NCBI GenBank assembly: GCA_030068145.1
Contig: JAPJBO010001042.1
Location: 1-64,000 of the forward strand
DNA length: 64,000 bases
Direction: 5' to 3'
Origin: Diplonema papillatum
Lineage: Eukaryota > Euglenozoa > Diplonemea > Diplonemida > Diplonemidae
Below, piece after piece: positions 52,396 to 64,000 of this stretch. Position numbers and translations under genes: made by a program. The notes below the pieces were generated by a model. The model saw only the letters and a list, made by a program, of their open reading frames with translations, had not been told where the DNA came from and did no database searches. Numbering within the stretch: position 1 is the stretch's first letter; every line of letters begins with the position of its first letter.

Positions 52396-53530
52396 CCCCC
52401 CTCCCCCCCCCTCCGAAGTTACTCCAAAAGCTTCAACCGAAAGTAGCTTTGAGATAGAAGTTGTAGTCTACAGAAAATGCAATCAACACCTTTCCCTTCT
52501 CCTGTCTCGCGGAGTTTCAAGCGAACTTTCACTCTAAGACTATCGACGCTTACAACAAGCAAGACCCCAAGCTGCTCGTCCTTCGGGATTGACGGCAACA
52601 AGAAACCAGGCCGGAAGCCATTCAAAACAGGCTGAAAAGGGTAGGCGTGCTCAAGCGATAACCACAGCACTACCCCGTCTGCCTTTCCCGAAGTCTTGTA
52701 CAAAACAATATAGTAGTAGCAATCCCCGAGAAAAAGCGAGAACTTTTGAACGCCAGTGCGCGGTGTTGCGAAAGCAACGCTTTTTCTTTTTCCAACAACC
52801 TGCATTGCGAACGAAAAAAGAGATATCTCACGAACGCGGTAGTCAGCACAGCTTCATATACCAAGCTGGTTCGGTTCTCGCGTCGCACCGATCAACTTGC
52901 TGAACCGTTCATTACACCCGAGCCAACCTACATGGCTCGTCGGTGTAGATTACCCGCTAGAGAAGGCTTCATAAAACTCGAAACAGTCCCGAAACAAGGG
53001 TTCACCGTTTCCAAGCAACTGGTTTCCCGCAAAATCAGGATTGTACATGTTCGGATCAGCGGCAGCGAGTTGACTTCTTTCTGACTTTTCGGCGCGAAGT
53101 TTCTCCAGGCAGAGTCAGAAAATAAGTCGGAAAAAAGTCTGACTGCGAAGGATAGAAGCAGGATGATCACGGGAGCAGGCCGAAACTATGTTCTCCACCC
53201 ATTTCGGGCCTGCAAGTCTCTGGAACTTGGCAACTTCCATCTCATCTGCAAGCACAAGGCCATCTGAAGGGAAAGTGCATCCTCCTAAGTCCGCATCCTG
53301 GAAGTCGCCGAGTCCATATTGGTCATCGTTCAAGCAGCATTCGGAACTTAGCCGCAGGCTACCTCTGTTACCCTGAACCGACGTTGCAAACCAAACCTCG
53401 TAAAAAAGTGCATGTCCAGTTAAAGTTAGAAAGGTGACCCTGTAATAAAGTTAGAAACAGTTGCGCCCTTTCAAAAGTCCGGATCCAGGGTTACTCGGGA
53501 CTAGCTACCAGCACCAGTTTTTATTATTAT
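52396..53530. other. Intergenic with a reverse motif D
   Basis: A partial reverse motif D (AGTTTCAAGCGAACTTTCAC) lies at 52513-52540. No protein family is recognised. Confidence 0.35.
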
Positions 53531-53765
53531 ACGCGCCAGCTTGGAAGGAAATGCTCGACAAAGCTGCCGGACAAAGAACCGAAGGAATCCCAAGTGCTGT
53601 GACTACCGAACACGTGTTGAACGGACGCACTGCACAACAAGACCACAGCATGGGTGAAAATTCGTGAGAAAAAAACACGGTGGCGAGATTTCAAATGTAG
53701 GGATGATTGTATTGGTCCCTCTGCCCCTAATTTTTCCATTCGGTAGTCAGAGCAGCTACGTCGAG
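53531..53765 (-). mobile_element. MITE family B, shortened
   Basis: Both ends are present (GCGCCAGCTTGGAAGGAAAT and CTACGTCGAG). The interior has deletions and changes. Confidence 0.65.
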
Positions 53766-54729
53766 TTTTTTTTTTCTCTTCCAATTCGAAGTTGGAACTT
53801 TACTACTGCTGCTCCACGGCCTGGCGACACTGAGATACCAAAAGCGATGCCGTAAGCAACCATCTGTTTTTGGCCGACGGGACTCTGTCTTTTTCATTTT
53901 CTTTTCAAACCCATCGCTCTTCGTTGAGCGCTGCAGTCACAGCTTGATCGCAGTTTGAGTGTGGTGCGCGTCTTCTTTGAGCCAGGGTCAATCAACAACC
54001 GGGAGTACCCAATGCGACACAACTGTGTGTTCTAACCAAAACACAGGCCTCCACCTCCGAGTGTGAAACCTTCGGATCCCCGCCGTTGCTCCACCCGACG
54101 GACTTCATCATTGCTCGTCTCGAAGTGTTCGATCTTGGCGAGGTGAAGAACGACGCCGAAGCTTAAGCCAAGTTCGCCGCCGTTTCGCCCCTGGAAAAAA
54201 GCTCACACCATAGAGCGATGCCACTCGGCAGAGGCGGCATTGACAAGCCCACGAACACCTTGGTCAGCACTCTACGTATGGCAGGGCTTACTCTTGTCTT
54301 GGAGCTAAATACCTACTGAAAATCAGTACGTAGGGTCAGGCAAAAAATAAATAGAGCATAGGGGGCTCACGTGCCAGTGTTGCATGTCTTTGCCTCTGCT
54401 CCCTCTCCGGCCTCAACCCTCCAGTGTCGCGGTGGTAAGCAACAGCAGGATCTGCCGACCGGAATCCCCGGTGCTGCGGTTGATTCCCCAGATGAATCTG
54501 CAGAAAAGATAGTACGTGCTGATACCGTACTGATTTCAGCACGTGTACACGTACTGATTCAGCATGTGTACAAAAAGAAACTAAGAAAATTAACGTGCTG
54601 AAATCAGTACGTTCAGCATGCTCAACGTATAGCCTGACGTATGGGGAGAAACATCACCCTCAGGGTGCGGGGCGGATATTTAGCGACTACACGACACTGG
54701 GTACGTGTCAGTTAGACTTTGGCGGACAC
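53766..54729. other. Intergenic, inverted GTACTGATTTCAGCACG words
   Basis: At 54525-54620 GTACTGATTTCAGCACGTGT and AACGTGCTGAAATCAGTACG are inverted with respect to each other and can form a hairpin. No gene is recognised. Confidence 0.45.
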
Positions 54730-54950
54730 TTGCCGGCATAGCGCTGAACCCGTGCTGTGTATACGGCGTCGTGCGGGTTTGCGGGCCTGGTCAACCACCT
54801 CATCCCTGTAGGGCACAAACCGTGATTGGACAGTCGGGATTGCCTGGGGGTGGGTCTTCATGAAGAAGAGTAAAGTTAAGTAAGACCTGCCCCTGCGCCT
54901 GCTGTCTCCGGCTGCTTCGGCAGACGACACGTACTACTTTAGTATCCGGT
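54730..54950 (-). repeat. Dispersed repeat J
   Basis: This is the third copy, reverse strand, containing GATTGGACAGTCGGGATTGC and TGTCTCCGGCTGCTTCGGCA. Confidence 0.65.
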
Positions 54951-55380
54951 AGGAACTGGAGCAAAGCGCATGGCAGGGTGAGCACACCACCTGAGCCAAT
55001 TCGGGTGGGTTGAGGCGGGACTAATTCTTCTTCCCCCCCTCCCTTGCCCCGTGATCTCGCCGTTGGCATGGTCAACAGGCGCAGTCTATCCCTAACGACG
55101 GACAGATGACGGTATGTCCAACCGACCCTTTAGGATGCAGGCGCAACTGCGTCCACCCCTTGTTTTCGGGTAGGAGTGGGTATGTGGCGTGAGAGAGCTC
55201 ACCACGACCTGCCGACGACCGACCCTCAGCCCCGGCCACAGCTTTATCCTGTAGGATACTGTGGCCGACGCCCTCCGCCATCCCGGTGGCGGACATGTGA
55301 CGGCAAACCATACCAAATAAGCCCGTGCGTCGTGTAACTTTACCGGTGCAATGATTTCCGCTCCTGCATTGGGTCCCCCC
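54951..55380. other. Intergenic, nothing recognised
   Basis: No gene or repeat family is apparent. Confidence 0.35.
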
Positions 55381-55866
55381 CTCCCCACTCTATTATGTAC
55401 GGATTCGCCTGTGCTCTAGTAGCACGGGTGGTCCTGGCTGTGCCGAGCTGCGAACAGCCGCCTGACAAACCAGACTCACACCGCCGTCCTGTCTGCAGAC
55501 ACTCAGGTTCCGCGCTGATGATGGTCCGCCTTATGTGTCCGTGGCTCAAAGGACCGAACCACGGCGCAGACGGGACCAGTGCGGTGTTGAGCACATACCC
55601 ATTTCAAGCACGTTCTTGTTTTCCCCACTCTATTATGTACGGATTCGCCTGTGCTCTAGTAGCACGGGTGGTCCTGGCTGTGCCGAGCTGCGAACAGCCG
55701 CCTGACAAACCAGACTCACACCGCCGTCCTGTCTGCAGACACTCAGGTTCCGCGCTGATGATGGTCCGCCTTATGTGTCCGTGGCTTAGGAAGGACCGAA
55801 CCACGGCGCAGACGGGACCAGTGCGGTGTTGAGCACATACCCATTTCAAGCACGTTCTTGTTTTCC
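55381..55866 (+). repeat. Dispersed repeat I, two tandem units of ~240 bp
   Basis: CCCCACTCTATTATGTACGG begins both units, at about 55384 and 55624, and the two are almost identical. A third unit start (CCCCACTCTATTATG) is seen near 55865 but diverges at once. Partial copies lie at 21745-22190 (-) and 52235-52395. Confidence 0.85.
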
Positions 55867-56414
55867 CCACTCTATTATGTCCGTTCATGCGTCGGACAGA
55901 GACGTCGGTTTCCGGCTGCCCAACTTCAGGAGAACGGGGCTTGTTTTCGTTTTGTTGAGGGCAACGTTGTTGCCATGCGCCCACTGTCTCCAACGCAAAT
56001 ATTCGAGTCTGCCAGAGTAGTGGCGAGAAGGAGGAGGTGCCGCTGACGACTTTTGTTGTGACGGCTCCTGCGTGGATGGGCATCTGCTATTCAGGAGAAT
56101 AAAAGAAGGTGCTGGTACTCTTCTTCACTTCCAGCTGGATAGGCATCTGCTTTCAGGAGAATAAAAGAAGGTGCTGCAGCCCCAACCGAACCACGAGCCC
56201 ATACGCGTTCAGCGGGGGCCCATATGGATTCTCGCTGCCCCCGGGGTGCCTTGAAGCTTTAAAAAAAGATTTACTTGCAATCTTGCGCCGTGTTTCGGTT
56301 GCTGATTATAGTTCTTCACCGAATGCCGCAGGGCAGGCGAGAAGGAAGTTGAGTGCGCACAACAAAACGAAGCACCGTCTCTTTTTCCCCCCCGACAGAA
56401 AGTCTCTGAGGGGG
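55867..56414. other. Intergenic, short tandem duplication
   Basis: TCAGGAGAATAAAAGAAGGT occurs twice (about 56091 and 56152) with similar flanks, a duplication of about 60 bp. No gene is recognised. Confidence 0.45.
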
Positions 56415-56600
56415 TAGTACCTGAGCCGGTCCGTCCCTATCTCTTGAAACTCCATCGAAGTGCCTGCCGCTGTTTATCACAGTGAATCACGGTCCACCAC
56501 GGTCTATCAGGTCCATTCCTAGTCCGTAGAGCTGCATCGAATTGTATTCTTCGGTCTATCACGGTCTATCAAGAGGGGATGGACCGGCTCAGGTAGTCTT
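56415..56600 (-). repeat. Dispersed repeat K, copy 2
   Basis: Reverse complement of 45045-45235. Confidence 0.75.
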
Positions 56601-57300
56601 TCCCTCACCAGCCCGGGGAAAGCCTCCGGGTTGCTCGCCCTCTGAGTTAGCTGCCACGCACGATGCAGCGGGATTGGATAGTAGTAGGTTACCGTGGCAC
56701 TCCTTGGCCATCCGTCTATCTTTTTTGTTTCCGTTTTCTCTTGCGTCTTCCCGCGTGACAGCAGCTTGCACCGGCGATTCGTGCGTGCCACGCTTTGCCG
56801 GCGCCAGCTTCCCCACGCCGGCACGGCCCGCCCTGCTCCAAAAAAGCGGCAGCGCCGTCCGGTGGTCGCAGTGGAAGAAAGGGCCCCCGCCCGGCATCGT
56901 GCCTTCGTGTTCTGTGTCTCTTCTTTTTATCTTCGTTCCGTTGCATTCGTTTACTTACCCCGCTATGGTCTGTCTTTTGAAACACCCTTCCCCTACCTTT
57001 GCGAAACTCGTCCCCACTGCAGCCAGCCGAAGGCTACAATCACAAGGAGCAGCGGCCTTCGAGACCACGGTCACAGAGGTTATTTGCAAACGACCAGCTC
57101 CGGAAAGCTTTTTACCTGACGTTACCGTCGTCCAGTGCGCTGCTCAAGGTAGTTGAAGGCCTGTCAGTAGTCCCGAGAGACGATAGTACTAAATGCTCCC
57201 ATATCTTCTGGAGTTGAAGCGCAAGGTTTGATGAAATTGGATGGTGTTCGGTCAATGGATCTTCAATGAGAGCGACTGACGGTCCCCAAAAATCGTCTAG
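56601..57300. other. Intergenic, one long unassigned frame
   Basis: A 204-codon plus-strand frame (56542-57156) and opposing frames cover this GC-rich stretch. None shows a domain, and the plus frame begins within repeat K, so no gene is called. Confidence 0.3.
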
Positions 57301-57431
57301 TCTCGTGAGGTTCACACTTCAAAGGCATGGATTGATTTTTCGAAAAACCTGGTTGTTCGAATGAAAGTCTCGTGAGGTTCACACTTCAAAGGCATGGATT
57401 GATTTTTGGAAAAACAGGTCGTTCGAATGAA
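57301..57431. repeat. 67-bp direct repeat, two copies
   Basis: TCTCGTGAGGTTCACACTTC, AAAGGCATGGATTGATTTTT occurs twice in tandem, ending immediately before the LSU fragment. Confidence 0.85.
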
Positions 57432-57437
57432 ACTCTC

Positions 57438-57523
57438 ACCGACCTCAGCTGTTGAAGATCTACGCGCTAAGCTTAAGCATATCACTGCGCAGGAAAAGAA
57501 AACAACAGCGATGCTCCTAGTAA
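57438..57523 (+). rRNA. LSU rRNA 5' fragment (non-functional)
   Basis: ACCGACCTCAGCTGTTGAAG, then GCTTAAGCATATCACTGCGC and AGGAAAAGAAAACAACAGCG aligns with the conserved start of large-subunit rRNA (usually GACCT...CTTAAGCATAT...GGAGGAAAAGAAAC). Similarity ends abruptly after CTCCTAGTAA. Changes in highly conserved positions show that it is a decayed fragment. Confidence 0.8.
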
Positions 57524-57606
57524 CCCCTTACTAAAACAGCCGAAACCCAGCGATTTCGCTAAGAAAACTGGCGTTTTCTCACTGCATCCCGTTCTGTTCG
57601 GGAGCA

Positions 57607-58024
57607 CTAGAGTCCTGAGAAGCAGAATCCTGCGTATTTGGGGATACCACCGCTCTCCTTCCCGTCAGTTTTGACGCCGAACGTCAAATCCGAGTCGGCC
57701 CCGCACACTGCCGGACGACAGGCGACTTGCGCCCACACTTCTTCAATGCGCCGTGGGCAGTGGCGAGTAGCCGTCCTGGGTGGGGCGCACCGCGACGAAG
57801 GAAGGCGTCCCTAACAGCTGCCCCCGTGGTCGTGCCAGGGCTGCCAGGTACAGGGGCAGCAGCCCTGCCTGCTTACACATTTGCGGAAAGGTTCAGGTAG
57901 GACAGGCCCCCGCCTGCCTGCCCTGTCTGGCTGTACCAGAGTCCTGAGAAGCAGAATCCTGCGTATTCGAGGATACCACCGCTCTCCTTTCAGTCAGTTT
58001 TGACGCCGAATGTCGAATCTGAGT
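57607..58024. repeat. ~85-bp direct repeats flanking a hairpin-rich spacer
   Basis: AGAGTCCTGAGAAGCAGAAT and CGTCAGTTTTGACGCCGAA-type blocks occur at 57607-57695 and 57946-58024. Between them lie complementary words such as GGGGCAGCAGCCCTGCCTGC. Confidence 0.7.
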
Positions 58025-58273
58025 TCAAAGAGGTACAAGAAGTTTCCAGTAACGGCAAGGGTTTCCTTCATGTGCCCATTGCGTACGCAGAATCAAATAC
58101 TATTAGTGACTCACACGTGACACACAGCCACCATTAGGTCCTGGGCTCGGTGGGGAAGCGCATAGGGGACATATAATTCCACGAGTCTCGCGACTGACTG
58201 CCGCGCAGATAATATCAAAAACAAAAGGAACTCCCAAGAGCAAGACATAGAAAGAACTTGCGGCGGGAGCCAG

Positions 58274-59839
58274 ATGGTCTTCGCGCCGCGCCTGCCTCTC
58301 CCGGAGATCGACCACTACAGCCTCTTGGGCCTCCCGCGGAACGCCAACGCGGAGGAGGTCAAGGCCGCGTACCGGCGGCAAGCCAGGGAGTGCCACCCGG
58401 ATAAGAACACGGACGACAACGCGACCGAGCGGTTCAAAGAAGTCGTCAAGGCGTACGAGGTGCTGGCAAGCCCCAGGAAGCGGCGCGAGTACGATGTCCG
58501 GTGTGACATCTTCGCCTTCCGCAGCGGCCGCTCGAAGATGGGCAGGAGCATGTCGACGCCGCTGTACACACAGCAGCAGCAGCAGCAGCAGCAACCCCCG
58601 CAGAGAGCAGCACCTCCCGCCGGGAGGGAGGAGAAAGGCGGGTCGCAGGGCGCTTGCTCGTTCTTCTTCGGCTCCGCCCGGAAGCCTTCTGCGGGCTCCC
58701 CGCATTCAATGAATGCGGGCAAGGCTGCGCCCCGGCCTCCGCCGCCGCCGCCGCCGCAGCAGCAGCAGCAGGCGTACGGCGACGAGTGGCGGCGGGCAAT
58801 GTCGAACGACGCGTACCGCGAGCTGCACGAAGCCCGGCAGACCCGCCTGCACAACCTCCAGAAGCGCCGCGACCTGAAGGTACCCCCGGCGGCCGCGGCC
58901 AGCCCGAAGCCGGCGCCCGCCAACCCGCAAACCCGCCCGAGCCCCGCCTCCCCTGCAACCCCTGTGGCACCCCCGGCAGCCGAGGCTACCCACCCCAGGG
59001 AGCCCGCCGCCGCCGACGCAGGCGCCGAGCCGGCTCCGTACGAGCCGGGCCCGCCGCAGGACCCGCGGCGCGCCTTCGGAATGCACCCGGGCATCCCGTG
59101 CCCGCCGGCGAAGCTTGACAAGTCGGCCGCGGCGCGGCCGCCGCCGAAATGGCCGAAGGCGGACCCGACGGAGCCGCCCCCCCAGCCCGCCGGCGCCCGC
59201 GCCCGCTCGCACACGTCGCCGAAGCCGAAGCCCGGCGATTCGAACCCTCCCCCGGCGTGTGCCCCGGGCAGCGGCCCGCCGCAGAACGGCAGCCGGAGGT
59301 CGCACACGATCCCGGAGAGGCCAGGCGACCGTCTCGGGCATCCAAAGCAGGGCAGCCCCGCAGAGCCGCCGAACCAGGAGAGAAGGGGGCCGTCGGCCGC
59401 CCGGGAAGCGAACAACAGCAGCCGGAGGTCGCACACGATCCCGGAGAGGCCGGGGGACCGTCCTGCGGGAATCGGGCATCCAAAGCAGGGCAGCACGGCA
59501 GAGCCGGCGAACCAGGAGAGGAGGGGGCCGTGCGCCCCCCGGGAAGCGAACAACAGCAGCCGGAGGTCGCACACGATCCCGGAGAGGCCGGGGGACCGTC
59601 CTGCGGGAATCGGGCATCCGAAGCAGGGCGGCGCTGCGGAGCCGGCGGGCCAGGAGAGGAGAGGGCCGTGCGCCACCCGGGAAGCGAACAAGAGCCGGCG
59701 GTCGCAAAAGCGGCCTGTCCGGCCGGCGGACGGCGGCGCGGCGCTCCCCGAGGCGCGGCTGCCGCCCGGAGCCGATCGCCCGTCGTCACCACAGGCGGCG
59801 CTCGCCGGGAAAGGGGCCGCCGCAGGCCACCACTACCAC

Positions 59840-59875
<36 letters not shown>

Positions 59876-60822
59876 AAGCAAGGCGGCGGCTCGAAAGCGA
59901 CCCGGCCTGTGCCCGCGGTCTCCGAGGCGCGGCTGCCGCCCGGAGCCGATCGCCCGTCGTCGCCGCAGGCGGGGCTCGCCGGAAAAGGGGCCGCCGTAGG
60001 CCACCATTACCACCACCACCACCACCAGCAGCATCAGCATCAGCAGCAGCAGCGGCAAAGGCAAAGCGGCGGCTCGAAAGCGACCCGGCCTGTGCCCGCG
60101 GTCCCCGAGGTGCGGCTGCCGCCCGGAGCCGAGCGCCCGTCGTCGCCGCAGGCGGGGCTCGCCGGAAAAGGGGCCGCCGTAGGCCACCATTACCACCACC
60201 ACCACCAGCAGCATCAGCATCAGCAGCAGCAGCAGCAAAGGCAAAGCGGCGGCTCGAAAGCGACCCGCCCGGTGCCCGTTGTGCCGCGTGCTTCTCCGTC
60301 GGGGGCTGGCGCACGGAGTGTGTACGCACCGTTGTCGGCGTTTGTTGCCGACGGCGCGAAGCACGACGAACGAGAAGCGGCTGCTTCCCCCGCTGCCTCA
60401 AAACCACGCGTTTCTCCGTCGGTGGCCGGCGTGCGGAGTGTGTACGCACCGTTGGCAGCGTGTGTTACCAACGGCGCGAAGCAAGACGAACGAGAATCTC
60501 CGTGCAGCAATCCCGGCAGCAGCAGCAAGAGCGCGGCTGCTTCTCCGATCATTACCACCGCAACCTCAAACCCGCGCGTTTTTCCGTCGGTGCCTGCGCG
60601 AAGTGTGCACGCACCCCCGTCGGCATGTGTTGTCGACAGCGCGAAACGCGACGACCGAGAACCTCCGTGCAGCAACGGCAGCACCAGCAGCAGCAGCAGC
60701 GCCGCTGCATCTCCGCTCATTCCCCCCGCTGCTCCGAAACCGCTCGCTTCGACGTCTGCGCCGGCTGCGCGAACTCCTGCCGACGGCGCGAAACACGACG
60801 TACGGCCGCCCGCAAAGTGCAA

Positions 60823-60853
<31 letters not shown>

Positions 60854-62113
60854 GGCGGGGCTTCTTCTCCAATTGTTCCCCCCGCAGGCTCGCCCCCTTC
60901 GCCGTTGGCGCCGAGTACGCGGACACTGCCGCCAACGAACCACGAACGAGACCCGCCCGCCCACCCCCAGAGCAACCCGAAGGGCGCTGCTTCTCCGATT
61001 GTTCCTCTTCCCGCCTTCGCGGAAGCCGATGCCGGCGGCATCCTCCACCCCGTCGCCGGCGCCGCAGTCGGCCTCAGCTCAGCTGCCCCGGCACCGACGT
61101 CGGCAGAGACCGCCAACCAGTCTGTCGGCGTCGAGGCCGTTGCGGGCAGCTGGACGGAGGGACTCCCTGTGGCGCGGGAAGCAGACGAGCGTCCCGGGCC
61201 TCTCGAGGCGGGCGTTGGCGCAGTCGCAGAGAGTGCCCCGTGCCTTCGCCCGCCGGCAAGCGTGGCGGGCAGCGCCACCGCTGTCGCGAACGGCATGCAG
61301 GTGCCGACTCGCAAGATGGACGCGTACGCCCGCGGCGTGAGCCACGGCACGGGCGGGGCGGCTGCGGCGCCCGTACCGTACCAAGCGCACCGCAGGGCAA
61401 CCCTGGGGGACTCCCGCACCGCCGCGTCGGAAGCCGTCGCGGTCTCCGACCGGTTCCAGCGCGAGGCCGCGTACGGCAAGTGCAGGGCCGCCGACGCCGC
61501 CGAAGCCGCGGCGCCAGAGCCGGCGACGCCACCCAAAGAGCCCACCGCCGACTTGCCGCCAGCCTCCGCGGCGCAGGAGGACCAGCCCGACGAAGACCTC
61601 GAGGCCGGTTGGACCCTACGCAGCACCTTCCACTCCCCCGGGCCTGCGCTCGCGTCGACGCAGCCGTGCCCGGAGGCGGCTTCGCCGTGTCTCAAGCCGT
61701 GTCTCGCCGGTGCGTCCGCGAGACAGCAACGGGTCCCTGCGCTTCTAAAGCAAAAGCATCGGCCAGCCATTGACCTGGCCAAGTCCTACCCGGCGGCGAA
61801 GCCGGGGCCGCCCGATGCGGCGCGGAAGGACGAAGGGGCGCCGATCGTGTACAGGGCCGATGCTGCCCGAAAGCGGGCGGCGGCCCGCGCCTCGGCTGTC
61901 ATGCAGACCGGGTCCCCGGCTGGCGGGGCGAGGCGCAAGAGCGCGGCGCCTGCCGCTCCGCAGGCTGTCGTCCAGTTCAAGTTCCTCGACAAGCAGCTGC
62001 CGAAGCTGCCGACCAGCAGCGACCGCTCGGTGTCGAACACGTCCCTCGGCAAGAGTTACCGGGCGACTTGGCGCTCGTTCACCTCGTCCGTGGCGAGCCC
62101 ATCGCGGGTGTAG
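58274..62113 (+). CDS. Large J-domain (DnaJ/Hsp40-type) protein with low-complexity repeats
   Basis: The frame encodes 1279 residues in one exon from ATG at 58274. Residues 13-75 are a J domain (DHYSLLGLPRNANAEEVKAA; the essential HPD at 41-43; FKEVVKAYEVLASPRKRREY), which stimulates Hsp70 ATPase activity. No Gly/Phe, zinc-finger or C-terminal substrate domain follows, making it a class C J-protein. The rest is disordered: Gln runs, three modules with RRSHTIPERPGD (about 340-480), three modules with LPPGADRPSSPQ plus His/Gln runs (about 490-670), and four or five modules with VYAP and TNGAKQDERE (about 675-840). The C-terminus (FKFLDKQLPKLPTSSDRSVS) is the only other ordered-looking part. The repeats suggest rapid internal expansion. 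The substrate and location are unknown. Tail copies follow at 62381-63010. Confidence 0.9.
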
Positions 62114-62380
62114 CACGCTCTCCGGCTTCCTCTCGCGCAACGCTGCATTGCATGCGGCGCGCCGGACCCGTTGAGCTCTCTCTTCCGCTCTCTCTCACAT
62201 AATGACCGTTGCGATGTCAAAGAGAGCATTCCGTGCAGGCGAGTGGATACGCTGTGGCAACCCACACACACGCGCCCTACATGCCTTCCGTGCCCGAAGG
62301 GGTCTTTTAAATTTAGAGCCCGCAGGCGCGTAGCAGCTCTGAAATGAAGGCATTGCCCTGCCGAAGTCTGCGACAGATTC
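62114..62380 (+). other. 3' flank of the J-domain gene
   Basis: This includes TTGAGCTCTCTCTTCCGCTC and a GATGTCAAAGAGAGC block, both repeated in the downstream tail copies, so it is part of the duplicated unit. Confidence 0.6.
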
Positions 62381-62638
62381 CTCGAGCAGGTGCCGAAGCT
62401 GCCGTCCAGCGACCGCTCGGTCGAACACGTGAGCTACCGGGCGACTTGGCGCTTGGTCACCTCGTCCGTGACGAGTCCGTCACGCGTGTAGCACGCTCTC
62501 CGGCGCCCTCTCGTGCAACGCTGCATTGCATGCGCCCGTTGAGCTCTCTCTTCCGCTCTCTCACAAAATGATCGGCGCCGTTGCGATGTCAAAGAGAGTC
62601 AAAGAGAGCACTTTGTGCAGGCGAGTGGCTGAGCTGGC

Positions 62639-62704
<66 letters not shown>

Positions 62705-63010
62705 CCGTTCATCCTCGGCACGGCTTTCGTGTCCGAAGGGGTCTCTTGAGCCTGCAGGTGAGTTCGCGAAACAGCAACGGGTCGTAACGCCTCTGAAAAG
62801 GTATTCTAAGGCATCGTCCTGCTGATGCCGCTCCATTACCGCTCGGTGTCGAACACGTCGCCCTCAGGCAAGAATTACCGAGCGACGTAGCGCTCGATCA
62901 CCTCGTCCGTGAAGAGTTCGTCGCCCGTGTGGCACTCCGGTCCTCTTGTTCAACACCGCACCGTTGAGCTCTTTCTCTCGCTCAAAGGTCAGCGCCGTTG
63001 CGGTGCGATG
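62381..63010 (+). pseudogene. Two tandem copies of the 3' end of the J-domain gene
   Basis: Copy 2 (about 62381-62756) repeats the last ~45 codons, the stop and the 3' flank (GAAGCTGCCGTCCAGCGACC; ACCGGGCGACTTGGCGCTTG; GTGTAGCACGCTCTCCGGCG). Copy 3 (about 62757-63010) starts with a block from further upstream in the gene (ACAGCAACGGGTC..., gene positions about 61715-61765), then jumps to the same terminal block (GCTCGGTGTCGAACACGTCG). Frames are broken in both. Divergence is higher in copy 3, the one farther from the gene. Confidence 0.9.
62641..62701. repeat. (CA)n microsatellite, about 30 repeats
   Basis: A CA run of about 60 bp within the first tail copy. The corresponding place in the gene's own 3' flank (near 62262) has only CCCACACACACG, so the run expanded after duplication. 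Confidence 0.95.
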
Positions 63011-63339
63011 CGAGCACACTGTGTGGGCGCCCCCACATCTCATCATCGTCGCCGGGTGTCACGAAGACCAGATCGGCTCACTTTCGCTGTTATTTAACAT
63101 CGGGTGGAAGAGCCAGTCGTGAACGCTTGTTTCACCAGCTCTTGTGTCACCAGCTCGTTGCGTACGCCAGTGCTTAGTGGGCAGCATACGTAAGTTGACG
63201 AGTTTCCTCGCACAGGTCTGCAGTTGCCGCATGCGAATTAGTCGCCTTCAGAACACCGGGCAGAAGCCATCTACTGCACTCGCATAGCGAGCGGCGAGTC
63301 TTTTGATTTGACAGAGAGACACCAACTATAAACGCTAGA
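63011..63339. other. Intergenic, nothing recognised
   Basis: No gene or repeat family is apparent. Confidence 0.35.
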
Positions 63340-64000
63340 AAAAAAAAACGGAGAAAACCATAAGGGAAGCACTTAAGTCGGGAAAATATTTATCGGAAAC
63401 TGTTTCCGATAAATATTTTTTTTGTTTCCGATAAATATTTTTTTGTTTCCGATAAATATTTTTCTGTTTCCGATAAATATTTTTTTGTTTCCGATAAATA
63501 TTTTTCTGTTTCCGATAAGTATTGATCACTTTGACAGTAGGTTCACCTACTTCGTCCCGTGGACGACCGCGACGAAGCCAAATACGATCGTTTTTCTATC
63601 TAGTTTCGGGTCGAAAGCCTCCCCAGCAAAGGCTGTTCAATTTTCAACACCAGATACGCAAACCTTTTCGAATGCAGCACACGGGTATCCATCAAGTGAC
63701 ATCTAACTATCTGGTTGCATTGAGCAGTATCCGGATCTGAAAGCTGAAGACTTTGTACCACTTCACCGCGACAAAGGTCACGAACCGGGTTCGGCTTACA
63801 CTGCAGTTGCAGTAAAACTGCGTCTTGCGCACGAGCGCGGAAATCCGCCACCCACCATTCGGCTAGATATTGCAAGAACACAACTGCAAAGCTTACTACA
63901 AACGGATAGTGTTACAAAGGCGAACGAATCATGCGAGAACCTACGTAGGGGCCCCTCAACAGCTTTCAGAACGGCAAGTCAAGAAAAGGATAAGTTTGCA
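63340..64000 (-). repeat. Repeat family A, copy 3 (inverted), reaching the window end
   Basis: The terminal block (GAAAACCATAAGGGAAGCAC) is followed by about six TTTCCGATAAATATTTTTTT units and the core in reverse complement. The core is virtually identical to 2036-2512. It continues past the window end (last bases GGATAAGTTTGCA). Confidence 0.8.

Noticed and set aside
56542-57156. A 204-codon plus-strand frame
   Set aside because: It starts inside repeat K, has no recognised domain, and the other strand is equally open.
59149-61773. An 874-codon frame overlapping the J-domain gene, and 350-490-codon frames on the opposite strand
   Set aside because: They are shadows of a very GC-rich, repeat-bearing coding exon. 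Only the frame with the J domain has a start, a domain and a coherent 3' end.

Overview
The window looks like nuclear DNA of a euglenozoan protist, most likely a diplonemid. Three decayed rRNA fragments carry the evidence. An SSU piece at about 33757-34083 (- strand) has the euglenozoan form CAGCACCCGCGG of the 530-loop and a kinetoplastid-like GAGGCAGCGAAGAGAAATAG block. An SSU 3' end lies at 14988-15054 and an LSU 5' end at 57438-57523. Split genes, very low gene density and heavy repeat load argue against a trypanosomatid. The species is not identified.

Only about five host genes can be supported. They are a small multi-pass membrane protein (5656-6911, -), a low-complexity protein with a short coiled coil (31306-32682, -), the 3' part of the exosome nuclease Dis3/Rrp44 (43022-44407, +), a two-exon type I membrane protein (45783-48331, +) and a 1279-residue J-domain protein (58274-62113, +). 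A peptidase C19 (USP-like) fragment lies at 40030-40497 (-). A small Lys/Pro-rich reading frame (38765-39064, -) sits inside a transposon. No operon-like functional cluster is apparent.

The rest is mobile and tandem repeat DNA. Layout: 0-3.2 kb foldback-type transposon arm, repeat family A, LINE and SINE pieces; 4-5 kb MITEs; 5.2-6.9 kb membrane protein gene with two extra 3' ends; 7-9.5 kb train of 5'-truncated LINE copies; 10-22 kb MITEs, nested insertions and an SSU fragment; 23.9-28 kb two large tandem arrays; 28-30.5 kb dispersed repeats; 30.6-33.4 kb coiled-coil gene with partial copies on both sides; 33.7-34.1 kb SSU fragment; 35.4-36.9 kb inverted arrays and homopolymer runs; 37.4-39.9 kb a complete foldback-like DNA transposon with 6-bp target duplication; 40.6-42.8 kb a composite of inverted arrays; 43-49 kb the gene-richest part; 49-57.6 kb dispersed repeats; 58.3-63 kb the J-domain gene and its tail copies; 63.3-64 kb family A again, inverted relative to the copies at the left edge.

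The most striking pattern is that four of the five host genes, and the LINE, are followed by head-to-tail copies of their own 3' ends (last codons, stop and 3' flank). The same arrangement behind unrelated genes suggests one shared process.
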